Counted from the first letter of the stretch, positions 36,921 through 48,370 are shown. The stretch is 64,000 nt of DNA from Megalonaias nervosa (GCA_016617855.1 JAECUM010004317.1:15001-79000), one strand, 5' to 3'. Program-made: numbers and translations. The notes: generated by a model not told the origin, from the letters alone.

Positions 36921-37096
36921 AGTATGCAAACTGTATATGCAGGACCTATTGGTATTGGTAAGCAAACTGTATATCTAGGACCTGCTGCTGTTGGTAAGCA
37001 AACTGTATATCCAGGACCTGCTGCTATTGGTAAGCAAACTGTACATCCAGGACCTGCTGCTATTGGTATGCAAACTGTATAACCAGGACCTGCTGG
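36921..37096. repeat. Minisatellite, 36 bp, 5 copies
   Basis: The unit is GTAAGCAAACTGTATATCCA, GGACCTGCTGCTATTG. One more unit is found at 37265-37303, separated by about 165 bp. The 12-codon period makes the open minus-strand frame at 36875-37123. Confidence 0.9.
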
Positions 37097-37349
37097 CAGG
37101 AGTAGAGTGCTGTGGGAAAGCATGAGAATGGCATTCCCTTACTTTCTTTTGCACGTGCCCTTACTTTACTTGCGCTCACCAATATCCCCCTGCATATGAG
37201 TAACATGTTCCTTTACTTCTTTATTCCATTCTCTCATGTCTTTATTTAGCACAGCCACTGCCTGCTGGTAATGGTAAGCAAACTGTACATCCATGACCTG
37301 CTGAGAATTTGAATAATGTTTTCTATCTAGAAGACCATACCAAATATAT

Positions 37350-37562
37350 CTTATATACTCACTTATAAGTCAAGTCAAACTGCAAAAAAAAAACCAATGA
37401 TCCTGATCTGCCATAACATAATGTACCTGCAGACCTGGGTATATGTTGTTTGTTCTACTGAACAAACTGCACAGACCCAGATCTGCCAGTGCATTGTGCA
37501 ATGGCAGATTTGGCTTTGTGCAATATGCAGTTGGGCTCTACTTATAAGCTAGTGCATACAGT
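37350..37562 (-). mobile_element. Double-hairpin MITE, copy C
   Basis: Left ATATACTCACTTATAAGTCA, right CTTATAAGCTAGTGCATAC. Internal GATCCTGATCTGCCATAAC and ACAGACCCAGATCTGCCAG arms are visible. Same orientation as copy A. Confidence 0.85.
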
Positions 37563-37838
37563 AGCTCAACTTGTATGCTGAGTTTCTTGCCCAATGGCTA
37601 TCTGATGTCCTGCATAATTCCCCAATATCTTCCCCAATGTCGTCATATCACTGAAAGCATAATCCCTAATATAATATTAGTCTTTTATTATTGATTTTAG
37701 GCTATTCCTTTTTCTGGGCAATCCTTTCAGAAAGTACAAATTATAAATTACTGCAGAAAAAATGGACCACTGGTTTTGAAGAATACCCATCATTTTGGAC
37801 CTGATTCTTTATACAGGAATCAAACTTGTCCTGTATGT

Positions 37839-38058
37839 ACCATATATATACTAGCTTATAAGTTGAGTCTAAATCCAAACTGCATAGGCCCAGATCTGCT
37901 GTCGCATAATGCGCTGGCAGATCTGGGTCTGTGCAGTTTGTTAGAGTAATCAGTAGAACAAAAAGCACAGACCAAAATCTACAGACACATTATGCTATGG
38001 CAGATCAGGATCTTTGTTGTTTGCAGTTTGGCTGGACTTATAAGCAAGTATATATGGT
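37839..38058 (+). mobile_element. Double-hairpin MITE, copy D, best preserved
   Basis: TIRs are CCATATATACTAGCTTATAAG and the reverse of CTTATAAGCAAGTATATATGG, flanked by TA on both sides (a likely 2-bp target duplication). Hairpin 2 arms CCCAGATCTGC and GCAGATCTGGG surround a perfect CGCATAATGCG palindrome, and hairpin 1 ends in ATGGCAGATCAGGATC. There is no coding capacity. A TA duplication and this small size fit a Tc1/mariner-type non-autonomous element, but no parent is in the window. Confidence 0.9.
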
Positions 38059-38424
38059 AATATATAAGGAGACCATCAAAGAAAGAATCAACAGTTTCTT
38101 CCCTCTCTGGACAGGTTTTCATGTATTTAACCTTCATTAGCATTTAAGAAATGTGTTTGCAATAGAGATCATGAAATCACTGTATTTGCTGGACCTGTCC
38201 AGTAGATCAAAGGCTTTGATTGGCACATACTCTGAGCAGTCAGTCATATCCATCAGTCATGGGACTTCTCAAGTACCATTACAGCAAACTGTCTTTGATG
38301 TATGTTAAACAACCAAAAAAACACCTTAAGGAAGTAAAATTCAAAGGTCACCAGATCTAGCTGACAGGTTGTTTATCTGTCCAATAATCAAAAGAGGTGT
38401 CACTGATTGGCCCAATAAGGGCTT

Positions 38425-38668
38425 GTTTGGTCACCAGGGTGGCTGAGTGCTCTAATGTGCTCATATTTACAGATCACTCACATGTCTCACATCTGCACAA
38501 GTTCAAGTCTCTGCTCAACCAGCATAAGTATGTGAGAAAGCCTGCCAATAACTTCATGTGGGTCTGTGGTTCTTCCACGAGTCCCATGTGTCCTGCCTCC
38601 AGCAAAATGAACTGGTTGCAGTGTAGAAGAGCCTATGGTGCTGAAAAATGGTCTAAAACACATACCTA
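38425..38668 (+). mobile_element. SINE family 2 copy
   Basis: Head GGTGGCTGAGTGCTCTAATG, B-box-like GTTCAAGTCTC, body TAAGTATGTGAGAAAGCCTG and CAATAACTTCATGTGGGTC, end GCTGAAAAATGGTCTAAAAC. It lacks the CAA tail. The 90-codon frame over it is incidental. Confidence 0.85.
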
Positions 38669-39730
38669 GCTTGTCTGGTCATCATCTCTTTCCACTGTTT
38701 AAAAACATTATAGCTGCCAAACACATTACAAAAGAGGTGTGAAAGCGTATCTCCTGGTCAAATTAACAAAAACTATAACTTAATGACTGCCCTAGGGTCA
38801 GTTCAATATACATTACAATTGGGTTGCAGCAGCACAGTAGTATGAGATACCTTTAGAACAAAATATGTCATGCCTAAGCCTTTGATAAGCAAAAAATGAT
38901 ACAAGCAACAATAAAGTTGTATTATCATTCTCCACGACTTAATTGGGAACCATCCTGCTCAGACTTGAACAGAAATGTGTGTCAATTAGGTCTTGAGTAT
39001 TTCTGCTTGTTGTCAATTAATAATTAATTTTTTAAAACACTAGAGTGAAATAAAACACCATAGTGAGTAAGATTCTAATGTGTAGTTTTCTGAAGAAAAA
39101 AAAAGATTTTGATAAATAATTAGTTTCAAAGGAAAACCAGTTCATCATTGAAGAAAGCAACAGAAAATCTGGTACTGAAAATGACACATTTTTCCAGTAC
39201 ATTTATTACATATATCAAGGATTTCTTGTTTCTCACAGCATGTTATATCTTCTTTGAAAACTTTTTATATAAAACTCCACAAATATATGGCCACCACATT
39301 AATATTTGGGTATCAACAGGTAAGTATTACATCACTAAATTAAGTTCCCCCCAACACACAGCAAACCCCTATATTTTATTATCTGTAATACCATACCTGT
39401 TGCTATTACATAACTGAATTTGTCAGTTGCTACGGAGGCTGATGATCTCACAACTAGCGAATAGAAGAATAAAAACAAACACAAGGAAAACTCGCCCTTC
39501 CTGCAAAGCAAGATATTACTGCAGGATGGAATTTGCATGGGCCACTTTCTGAGTCATCAAATCCAGCCCATGCAGAAAATGCCTTCACTTTGGTGAGCTA
39601 ATGAGCCAAGTAGGACAAAGTAATGTGATGGTTTTCATCATGTCCTCCAAAGAGGAATGTGTCAGTCCCATGAGACAGCAATTGCCTGAACCACATTGGG
39701 TTTAATTTCTAACTACTAACGAAAACAAGA
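38669..39730. other. AT-rich non-coding stretch
   Basis: A plus-strand frame at 39148-39319 ends at CAG|GTAAGTATT, a good donor, but the peptide is AT-biased and unrecognised and no acceptor was identified. Confidence 0.4.
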
Positions 39731-40255
39731 GTTACATTATCTTTGTGTATCAATTAGCATTTCATGGCACTGTATCTAACCATAAATAGCCAATCAGTTA
39801 CATTATCTTTGTGTAGGAATTAGCATTTCATGGCACTGTATCTAACCATAAATAGCCAATCAGTTACATTATTCTTGTGTAGGAATTAGCATTTCATGGC
39901 ACTGTATCTAACCATAAATAGCCAATCAGTTCCATTATCTTTGTGTAGGAATTGGCATTTCATGGCACTGTATCTAACCATAAATAGCCAATCAGTTACA
40001 TTATCTTTGTGTAGGAATTGGCATTTCATGGCACTGTATCTAACCATAAATAGCCAATCAGTTACATTATCTTTGTGTAGGAATAAGCATTTCATGGCAC
40101 TGTATCCAACCATAAATAGCCAATCAGTTATATTATCTTTGTGTAGGAATTAACATTTAATGGCACTGTATCTAACCATAAAAAGCCAATCAGTTACATT
40201 ATCTTTGTGTATCAATTAGCATTTCATGGCACTGTATCTAACCATAATTTATAAT
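39731..40255. repeat. Minisatellite, 66 bp, 8 copies
   Basis: The unit is CATTTCATGGCACTGTATCT, AACCATAAATAGCCAATCAG, TTACATTATCTTTGTGTAGG, AATTAG. The 22-codon period leaves one frame open on each strand (39886-40113 minus and 39896-40153 plus), so these ORFs are artefacts. Degenerate copies continue to about 40330. Confidence 0.95.
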
Positions 40256-40734
40256 TTACATTATCTAGGTATGTATATATTAACATTTAATATCATGGCA
40301 CTGTATCTTACAATAAATATAAAATCTGTTACTCATCTTAGTCAAGGGTGCGGAAATTTTGTGAAAATAAAGTTGTCCTTTGACAAGTAAATTATAAAGG
40401 TTTACTTGTCCTTATAAAAGACCCACTTGTCTGTATTTTCATCGTTAAAAAGAATAAAGGAAGACAGGACTGTTAAAATGTGCTCTATCATTTAAATGCA
40501 TGCAGCATGAGTCTGTGATATTAAAATGTACTGGATATTTCACCTTGTCTCAAGTTTGCTGTGTAAGGCAGCTTCAAAATAAATGTAAATGTAAGTACTG
40601 CAACATAAAATATAAAAGGTAAAAAGCCACTGTAAAACATATACAGTCTAATTCTGCAAAATGTATATAAACTAAATCTAAAGGTACACAATTTAAAATC
40701 CTTAAAATATAGGTTACAGTATCTGAATATCTCA

Positions 40735-41470
40735 GTATTTTTTGTATTTAATCATATAAACAACACTGCTGTATTTAATCATATAAACAACACTCTTGTA
40801 TATAAGTATATGAACAAAACTGCTGTATTTAATCGTATAAACAACACTCTTGTATATAAGTATATGAACAACAATGTTGTATGAAAGTATATAAACAACA
40901 GTGTTGCATTTAAGCATATAAACAACACTGCTGAATTTAAGTGTAAAATCAACACTTGTATTATGCATATAAACAATGTTGTTGCACTGACATACATACC
41001 TGGTAAACAACATCATTGTATTTTAAGTATATAACACACTGTTCTATTCAGTTATATTAACAACATTGTTGTATTTAAGCATATAAACAACACTGCTGTA
41101 TTTTAGTATATAAACCACACTGTTGTATTTAAGTATATCAACAACATTATTGTATTTAAATATATAAACCACATTGTTGTAATTAATCATATAAACAACA
41201 CTTGCATTTAAGTACATACTGGTTAAACAACGTTGCTTTTAAGTGATTAAACAACACTGTTGTTTTTATGCACTTAAACAACATTGTTGTATTTAAGCTT
41301 ATAAACAACACTTGTATTTAAGTATATAAATATTATTGTATTTAAGCATATAAACAGCACAGTTGTATTTAATTACATAAACAACACTGTTGCATTTAAG
41401 CATATAAACAACACTGCATTTAAGAATATAAACAACATTGTTTTATTTAAGCATAAAAACAACATCGAAG
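40735..41470. repeat. Minisatellite, about 27-30 bp, about 25 copies
   Basis: The unit is TTGTATTTAAGCATATAAAC followed by AACACTG, with frequent indels. Sub-clusters at 40735-40870 share a TCTTGTATATAAGTATATGA variant. Confidence 0.9.
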
Positions 41471-41597
41471 TATTGTAGTATATAAATATATATAATGTAT
41501 TTTTACATTTTTGGGACTATAAATATATACATCTCTATGCAAATGCTGTAAATGTGCAAAGAAATGACCATTTAATATAGATGTGCCATAGATACAT

Positions 41598-41772
41598 GCT
41601 AACAAGTACAGACCAACTGCACAGACCCAGATCTGCCATCACATAATGTAATTTACATCTGGGTCTATCATGATGTTTTAGGAGCAATGATTAGAACAAA
41701 ACAGATCCTTATATGCAGCACATTATGTATCAGCAAATCAGAGTCTATGCTGTTTGCAGCTGGCTGCAACTA

Positions 41773-41776
<4 letters not shown>
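41598..41776 (+). mobile_element. Double-hairpin MITE, copy E, diverged
   Basis: Arms ACAGACCCAGATCTGCCAT and TACATCTGGGTC, then CAAATCAGAGTC and TGCTGTTTGCAG. The right TIR has been replaced by an adjacent (TA)n run at 41777. Confidence 0.75.

Positions 41777-41816
<40 letters not shown>
41777..41816. repeat. (TA)n microsatellite
   Basis: About 20 TA units directly abutting MITE copy E. It may have expanded from the TA-rich TIR end. Confidence 0.95.
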
Positions 41817-41819
<3 letters not shown>

Positions 41820-42015
41820 AGTCCTGTGTGCCTTTGTGAATTTTAGTGTAACAATTTGAATTTTACAAATTAAGAGCTTAGTTGTAGTTACATGTTAATT
41901 AAATGTATTTTTCGTCTCAAATATGCATTCTACACCTGTTATGTAAGGGTATGTCTATCCCAATACCAATAGTTTTATTTATCTACATACGATCTTATTT
42001 TCCATTGTATAACAA

Positions 42016-42033
42016 ATATATATATATATATAT

Positions 42034-42118
<85 letters not shown>
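42016..42118. repeat. Compound (TA)n(CA)n microsatellite
   Basis: About 30 TA units, interrupted once by CAAA, followed by about 18 CA units. It creates Tyr/Ile and Thr/His repeat frames that are not genes. Confidence 0.95.
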
Positions 42119-42122
<4 letters not shown>

Positions 42123-42904
42123 ATGGAAAAAATATATATAATTCTTGTTGACTTCCACAGCAGTGTACTAATTTGTCCAGATGTGTGAATCTGAATAACT
42201 TGTAATACAAATACAACAACATTATAAAATTTACAAGTCGATGGAGAGAAAAATGGTACAAGAGATATACATTACCGTTATTACCTTGAAACTATCCATG
42301 GGAATCATCCTGGACACATCTGCTAATCAGCTACATCCCAAAAGTAACGCCAACACTTTTATTAGTCAGCAATGGCTAATATTACTTATCCAGTCTAGCT
42401 ATAATAACCATTTATTAGTCATTCATCACCCTGTTACATTTTTTAGACTTATCCTTTGAATGAATTATAGATGTGATTATTATTCATGTCTGCTAAACCC
42501 TTGGGATAAATAACCCTCGGTGCATACAGCATAAACGTGTGCAAACGTACAATAGTGTAACCATCACTGGATACATGATCTGATCCCAAATCTCATAATC
42601 ATACTGATTCTTAATGATATCTTCCAGAATTGCAAAATAAAAAAAAACAACAAACAAATCTGCCTCTACACTGGGCAAAATTCTGACATTCTAAAAACTC
42701 ATTTATACATGAAAGTGCCAGGCGACTTGCAAAACATTCTTAAATTATCTGATAGCATTCAAAATGGCACTGTTGGTCCAAATGTTAGGTGGAATCTAAT
42801 TTCTCAAGCATAATATAAAATTCCTGATCCACAATAATGAATTTCCTCACTCTAGCCATCATAAAGCAAATGTGTTTCACAAATACTTCTCTGAACATCA
42901 TCAC

Positions 42905-42968
42905 TGGTAGAACACACTTCTGCTACACTACATTGCCCTGGGCAGTGTAGCAGAAGTGTGTTCTACCA
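42905..42968. repeat. Compact hairpin, 26-bp stem, 12-nt loop
   Basis: TGGTAGAACACACTTCTGCT continuing ACACTA pairs with CAGTGT followed by AGCAGAAGTGTGTTCTACCA, with one mismatch (25 of 26). The flanks ATCAC and TTGAT extend the pairing. Size and stem length are like a microRNA precursor or a very short MITE. Confidence 0.85.
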
Positions 42969-43134
42969 TTGATAAACACCTCTTTCTGACATCACCCGTA
43001 ATGGTATTCATATTTTCAGAAAGTATGCAGAAGATGAGTTTTGAATTTTGATAATAGCAAGGGGGGGTCCTTATCAAAACAAACTAATGGACCGCTTATG
43101 GAAGAAGCTCCTACAATGATCATAACATTATCAC

Positions 43135-43680
43135 AAATTGTTAACAATTCATCCCCAACTTCATATTTTCCACAAGCAGTGGAACATACAAATGTTCACA
43201 AAAAGGGGACAACAATATGATCCTATTTCTCTTCTAAGCTGTGAAGGTAAAGCATTCCAGAAATGCATCCTCAGACATTTTGTATCTTCCAATGTCTTTA
43301 CTGGTCAATTGAAATCTTGTTTCACCCCCTAAATATTCAGCAATTTTATAAATATGCAATATTTATAACATTTACAAGGTAGAACATAAAGACAAAGCAA
43401 TTACAATGGTATTTTGCAACATAAGTCAGCCCTTCAACAAAGGCTGGCAGATGGATCTAATTTATAAACTAAGAAATAATAATACTGATTCATTACAGAG
43501 ATCATCCATGGTGGTACATTATTAGAATGAATTGATTTTAAAAAATTATCTTTCTAAACAGGAGTCGAACAGTTGCTATACCAAAGGATACACTTTAAAT
43601 CAACAACATGCCAAGGCTTTAGTAACTCGAGGATCTATACTTGGATACCTATTATTGTTAATTTAGATTACTGTTCTTGT
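43135..43680 (+). pseudogene. LINE reverse-transcriptase remnant, 5'- and 3'-truncated
   Basis: The plus-strand frame reads PISLLSCEGKAFQKCILRHF (about 43221-43280). After frame changes come an AVFCDISKAFDRVW-like block (VFCNISQPFNKGWQ at about 43410-43450), LIYKLRNNNTD, and RGSILGYLLLLI (about 43629-43665). These are conserved reverse-transcriptase blocks of Jockey/CR1/L2-type LINEs. It stops where the 36-bp array begins. No intact ORF. Confidence 0.8.
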
Positions 43681-43683
43681 CAC

Positions 43684-44140
43684 TGATATTTAGTCCAGTA
43701 TTGAAGACTGTTTGCTGATACTGATACTCAGTCCAGTATAAGACTGTTTGCTGATACTGATATTCAGTTCACTATAAAACTGTTTGCTGCTACTGATATT
43801 TCAGTCCAATATAAGACTGTTTGCTAGTACCGATATTCAGACCAGTACATAAAACTGTTTTCTGGTACTGATATTTCAGTCCACTGTAAGACTGTTTGCT
43901 GGTACCGATATTGCAATCCAATATAAGACTGTTTGCTGATACTGATATTCAGACCAGTATATAAGACTGTTTGCTGGTATAGATATTCAGTTCATTGTAA
44001 GACTGTTTTCTGCTACTGATATTTCAGTCCACTATGTAAGTCCATTAGCTAATACTTATAATTTTCAGTCCAAAATAAGACTGCTTGCTGATACAGATAT
44101 TCAGACCAGCATATAAGACTGCTTGCTGATACATACTACT
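43684..44140. repeat. Minisatellite, about 36 bp, about 12 copies
   Basis: The unit is GACTGTTTGCTGATACTGAT, ATTCAGTCCAGTATAA. It begins right at the truncated end of the LINE remnant. Confidence 0.92.
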
Positions 44141-44339
44141 TTGTTATTACTGTAAAGGACCAAACCTTGGTTGCTTGCGCACTGAATGAAGACCCATATT
44201 TTAATACAAACAAGACTGAATCAATGACTATATGCAAAAAATCAAAAAGGACCATCATCCGCAACATTTAATGAAGAATATGGTAATTTAAAAGTATGTC
44301 AGCTTTTATCAACATTTCAGCTAAGCTTTAACTCCTGCT

Positions 44340-44665
44340 GAATCCCTATCTTAGCATACACACATATAGAAAATTACTACATATGGATCTCTGTTAAGGC
44401 ATACACACATACAAGAAATAACTACAATTGAATCCCTATTGTGGAATACAGTGAATAAGCAAAAGAACATGCATACATACATACATACGTACACACATAC
44501 ATACATACATACATACATGCAATCATGGAAATACACACACAGGAAATAACTATAAATGAATCCCTATTGTGGCATATACATATACAGGAAATAACTACAA
44601 ATTAATCACTGTTGTGGCATATACACATACAGGAAATAACTGCAAATTAATCCCCATCCTGAAAA
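44340..44665. repeat. Minisatellite, about 45 bp, 6 copies, with internal (CATA)n
   Basis: The unit is GAATCCCTATTGTGGCATAC, ACACATACAGGAAATAACTA, CAAAT. In the third copy the ACACATACA part has expanded to a (CATA)n microsatellite at 44466-44519. Confidence 0.9.
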
Positions 44666-45525
44666 AAGGAGATATTCAGCCAGTCCAAATATGTAACCAA
44701 CTAAAAATGGTCTATTTTTTTTTTTTCTTTAAACATTCCTGATATACATGGTCAATTCAAGGACAAGTGATTTCAGGGTTCTGTCTGTTTTGTAAAAAAA
44801 AAATCACTTCCCAAAAATCAGCAAAATGCTAAAAGTCATGCATAATATTTACATTCTACTTTTTCTGTTAAATGCAACCTACATTTTGAAAATCTCAGCC
44901 ACAATCCATTTTTCTAAATGGATGAGGGAATCTCACCTACAGGACATAACAGATTAGTTGTAAAAAAACAACTGTTAGAAGAAAACTCTTCCAAGTAACT
45001 GTAAACATGAAGTACAACAAGATAAAATATGAACATAAGATGTTAAAACTCTCTAAATCTATAGTTAAAAAATATATAGGTAACAAATATAAATAGATAT
45101 AGGTAACAGGTATAAAATCCTTAAATCATATGGTCAACAGTTTTTTTTTTAAAAACCCAATTCCCTTTGACATTATATACCCATGAATCAAAACATTACC
45201 TAATCATCCTGGGTTTTGTTTATTCTTTTCGAAAACCTGTTGAATTTTAAAGTAAAGCACATGTATCTGAATTACTAATGTTTATGGTCTGTAAATAAAT
45301 TAATTCTGAGTTCATATAATTTTTGTAGTATTGGAATTACCTTTGTTGCCTGCATATGCATGACTTCAGAGTTCATATTATTTTTGTAGTATTGAACCAT
45401 ACCTTTTCCTTTACACAGTAGTCATACTAACTCAAAGTTTGATGATTTATCTTCAGATGTGCAAAGAATATTTGGAAGGATGACTTTCAAAACTATTGAT
45501 TATATGACCTGAGTGTTCATGTCTT
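44666..45525. other. AT-rich non-coding stretch
   Basis: Contains a local duplication of GAGTTCATATNATTTTTGTAGTATTG (copies near 45310 and 45371, about 60 bp apart). No gene recognised. Confidence 0.4.
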
Positions 45526-45597
45526 AGTCAAGTACATTATATGACACAAGTCCCTCTCTTAGTCAAGTAGATTATATAACACAAGTCCCTCACTTAC

Positions 45598-45712
45598 TCC
45601 AAGCTGATGATCTCATTAAGACCGTGATGCATTTCGTAAGTAAAACACACCAGCAAAATGAGAGCTCGTCTGAAAGCCTGAACTTGTCTGGCATCCATAA
45701 TATTATTCCATT
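45598..45712 (-). CDS. Candidate exon, unrecognised protein, minus strand
   Basis: Minus-strand frame from an AAG acceptor at 45713 (or from the ATG at 45698) reads MDARQVQAFRRALILLVCF, then TYEMHHGLNEIISLE. It ends at GGA|GTAAGTGAG, a consensus donor. Codon usage looks protein-like and the peptide is partly amphipathic and hydrophobic. The same DNA is also open on the plus strand, which weakens the case. It lies on the strand of the PDZ exon, 20 kb upstream of it, but has no resemblance to an L27 or PDZ domain. Confidence 0.3.
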
Positions 45713-46335
45713 CTTGTCATACCTTAAAGAACTAGAAAATTTACGTTTCAAATTTGTAATATTGACTGCTCTTTAACACAGAGGTATTGCACAAATGTAC
45801 AAATTGTGATGTAATCATTACCATATTTTATCATGTGTAAATAACATCTAACATATTGGAGTATAGTAACCCTGACACTCTTTTACCTAATGATGCAATA
45901 AATTGGGGTCTAGATTTGCTTATTCTATTCATGATTCCAAGTTAAACTGACTAGTCCTGGATCTTAAGGAATATTACTGTACAGAAGACCTGGGTATACC
46001 CAATCAACAGTTGGGGGTCCTCTATACATGTGTAAATCATGCCATACAAATACATACTGAAGCTGTCAAGCCAACTATGGAACAGCTGATCAATATAGAT
46101 CTATGAGCAGTCAGCAATCTGCAGGCTGGTTAATGATCAGTCACCACATAGAATGTCAAGTCCCAGTCCACAGCATAAATGTAATGTCTTCACCATTCAC
46201 AATTCAATTTATCAATATCAGACAAAAATCCTGGTAATATCAGTGAAAGAATCTAGCCATGGCCTGCATGTCAAGCCCATTCCATAGATTTCAGTGAATT
46301 AGTGTCATACACATAAAGATGTATGCTTATAACAT

Positions 46336-46374
46336 GTAATATGGTTCTGTGGCCAACTGTACTTGAGTTAATGC

Positions 46375-46416
<42 letters not shown>

Positions 46417-46718
46417 TAATAATATTAATAATAATAATAATAAAGACTTTATTTAGAGAAGGTAACTCAATTAGTTACAGAACTAATCTACCTTGAGGTC
46501 TTCTATCTGTTATGTACAATATATACAGTATATACAATATGATGTGAAGAATCTGGCTTGACACTAAATAATTAAGTGATTTTAAAAGTCAAAGTAATAA
46601 GCCTAAGCAAATGCACAGGCATCTGTGAAAACATAAACATATATAAAATATAAAATATCATCCTGCATTGAAAAATTCATAAAAAGTAATATGATTCTGT
46701 GGCCAACTGTACTTGAGT
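46336..46718 (-). mobile_element. Non-LTR (LINE/SINE) insertion with (TAA)n tail and 33-bp target duplication
   Basis: GTAATATGRTTCTGTGGCCA plus ACTGTACTTGAGT occurs at 46336-46368 and 46686-46718, with one mismatch in 33. Between the copies lies (TAA)n at 46372-46443 and then AGACTTTATTTAGAGAAGG and about 240 bp more. On the minus strand this reads as a short 3' body ending CTAAATAAAGTCT plus a (TTA)n tail, the structure of a target-primed insertion. The body is not coding, so this is a 5'-truncated LINE or a SINE. Confidence 0.85.
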
Positions 46719-46908
46719 GTTATCAGTATGATTTCACTCTCAGTGCCTGTATCAGATTCTAGCTGTTAGTAGTGACCTCTGGCCCGAACATTAATCCCAG
46801 CATTCTAGATATTTGATACCAGAGACTGTCAACAGGTTCTGTTCTGTTATTTATCTTCCCATGGCTAACTGAGTCTTGACCAGTTCATGCCCTTGGATAA
46901 GGCACAAA

Positions 46909-47101
46909 TGTTAAATTAATTAAAATCCATTATCTCTAACCCTTACTAAAACAAGAGCAGAGTGGAAGAGTAGGCAGTTAGCTGGGCTTGGTACTGTAAT
47001 CAACACTAGTTTTGCTTGTTGTGAAGATTTAAACTTTATTTTACATGAAGTTGTAGGCCCCTTACTTGGTGTTTGTGTGTCCTTTGAACCTGAATGTAAC
47101 A
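46909..47101 (+). repeat. Possible 5' LTR of the Gypsy-type element
   Basis: The 193-bp stretch starts TGTTA and ends TAACA, the inverted ends expected of an LTR, and is followed three bases later by a TGG that could begin a primer-binding site. No 3' LTR exists in the window to confirm it. Another TGTTA at 46717 is an alternative start. Confidence 0.35.
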
Positions 47102-47104
47102 TTT

Positions 47105-47116
47105 TGGTGGCAGCAT
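47105..47116 (+). promoter_or_regulatory. Possible tRNA primer-binding site
   Basis: TGGTGGCAGCAT begins with TGG, which pairs with the CCA end of a tRNA, and sits just inside the presumed LTR end. Confidence 0.4.
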
Positions 47117-47120
47117 TATG

Positions 47121-47440
47121 GATTCCAATAATTCTGTGTGAATTATTAAGAATTCTTCACTAGGCTGGAAATGTATTTGACAATTCTGGAAGCTGTGGAT
47201 TCAACAAACCTGTGTGTGATATTAGCAGTGACTGGTTGTACTGTGTGTACAATGTAAAGTTGTTGACTGCTAAGTGCAAAGGATTCCAATAATTCTGTGT
47301 GAATTATTTAGAGTTGTTCAATACATTGGAATTGCGTTCAACAATTCTGAAAGCTGTGAATTCAGCAAATCTGTGTGTGATATTAGCAGTGACTGGTTGT
47401 ACTGTGTGCATAACGTACAGTTGTTGATTGTTAAGTGCAA
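47121..47440. repeat. 161-bp tandem duplication in the retroelement leader
   Basis: GATTCCAATAATTCTGTGTG occurs at 47121 and 47282, and GATATTAGCAGTGACTGGTT follows in each. The two copies differ by roughly 15%. Confidence 0.9.
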
Positions 47441-47595
47441 CGTGTGTATCACTGTAACGAGTGTACATGTATAAGCCCAGAAAATTTGTAGATAAGAAAA
47501 GCTAGTCCAGTGGCTGTGAATACTGTGATAGAACTTGCAGTACGTACATATAGTTTGTCAGTATGTTGGTTGCTGGTGACATCGAAGTTGAGGGA

Positions 47596-48370
47596 GCAAC
47601 GTTAGCTTCAGGATGACCACGAAGAAAAGTAGCAGTACAGAATTTGATGGAATTTACAGATACTGAGGTTCTGAAGTATGAAGAGGAACTTAACCTTGAG
47701 CACATGCAACCACCCAAGGAACAAAGCGAAAACCTAGCAAAAAGAAGAATGAAAGAGAATTGGAGTTAAAACAGGAGTTTGAATGGGAAATGGAAAGAGA
47801 GAAATAAAATTAAAAATGAAGAGTTTGGAAATTGAGTTAGAAAGAGTAAAACATCAAGAAAACATAATGGAAAAAACATCTTCAATGCCATTTAAGGTAA
47901 AGCTTCAGGCATATGACCATGAACGAGGAGAAGATATTGTAACTTTCCTAGCAGTTTGAATTAATTGCAAAGCATGCTATGTGGTCTGACAAGTTGAAAG
48001 TATTACAGCTAAGAACTCTTTTGACAGGTGAGGCTGGATATGTTGCAACTCAAGCTTGTGGCGATTACCTGGAACTCGGGAAAGGACAGACTGATCTCTT
48101 TGGAAAGAGACTGCATGAATATTTCACTGTGTTGATGAGAATGAAGAAGGAAAGCACCGAGACGTATCGTGGTCTGATGGTCAGGACTGATCAACACATA
48201 AAGCATTTCTTGGATGATCATGACCCAATTATTTGTCTCCATGAGGAATTTTTCTTGAAAGCCTTGCCAAAAGATCAGGCACAGTGGATTAGGAGGAACA
48301 AGGGCTCTAAGTCCAGTTGCAGAGGCTACAGAAGATTATATTCCCACCAATGCAGAAGAATAAGTTTTGT
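47596..48370 (+). pseudogene. gag: Gag remnant
   Basis: A charged Lys/Glu-rich N-terminal stretch (47740-47880) precedes a capsid-like region: FKVKLQAYDHERGEDIVTF at about 47892, then after a frameshift near 47955 MWSDKLKVLQLRTLLTGEA through EYFTVLMRMKKESTETYRG. The order and spacing fit the Gag of Gypsy-type elements. At least one stop in the N-terminal part and a shift near 48310 break it. It would form the particle shell in the cytoplasm. Confidence 0.75.

Noticed and set aside
38397..38669. 90-codon plus-strand ORF
   Set aside because: Lies wholly within a tRNA-derived SINE.
39886..40153. Overlapping ORFs on both strands
   Set aside because: Both arise from a 66-bp tandem repeat with a 22-codon period.
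41903..42261. Tyr/Ile and Thr/His repeat ORFs
   Set aside because: Translations of (TA)n and (CA)n microsatellites.
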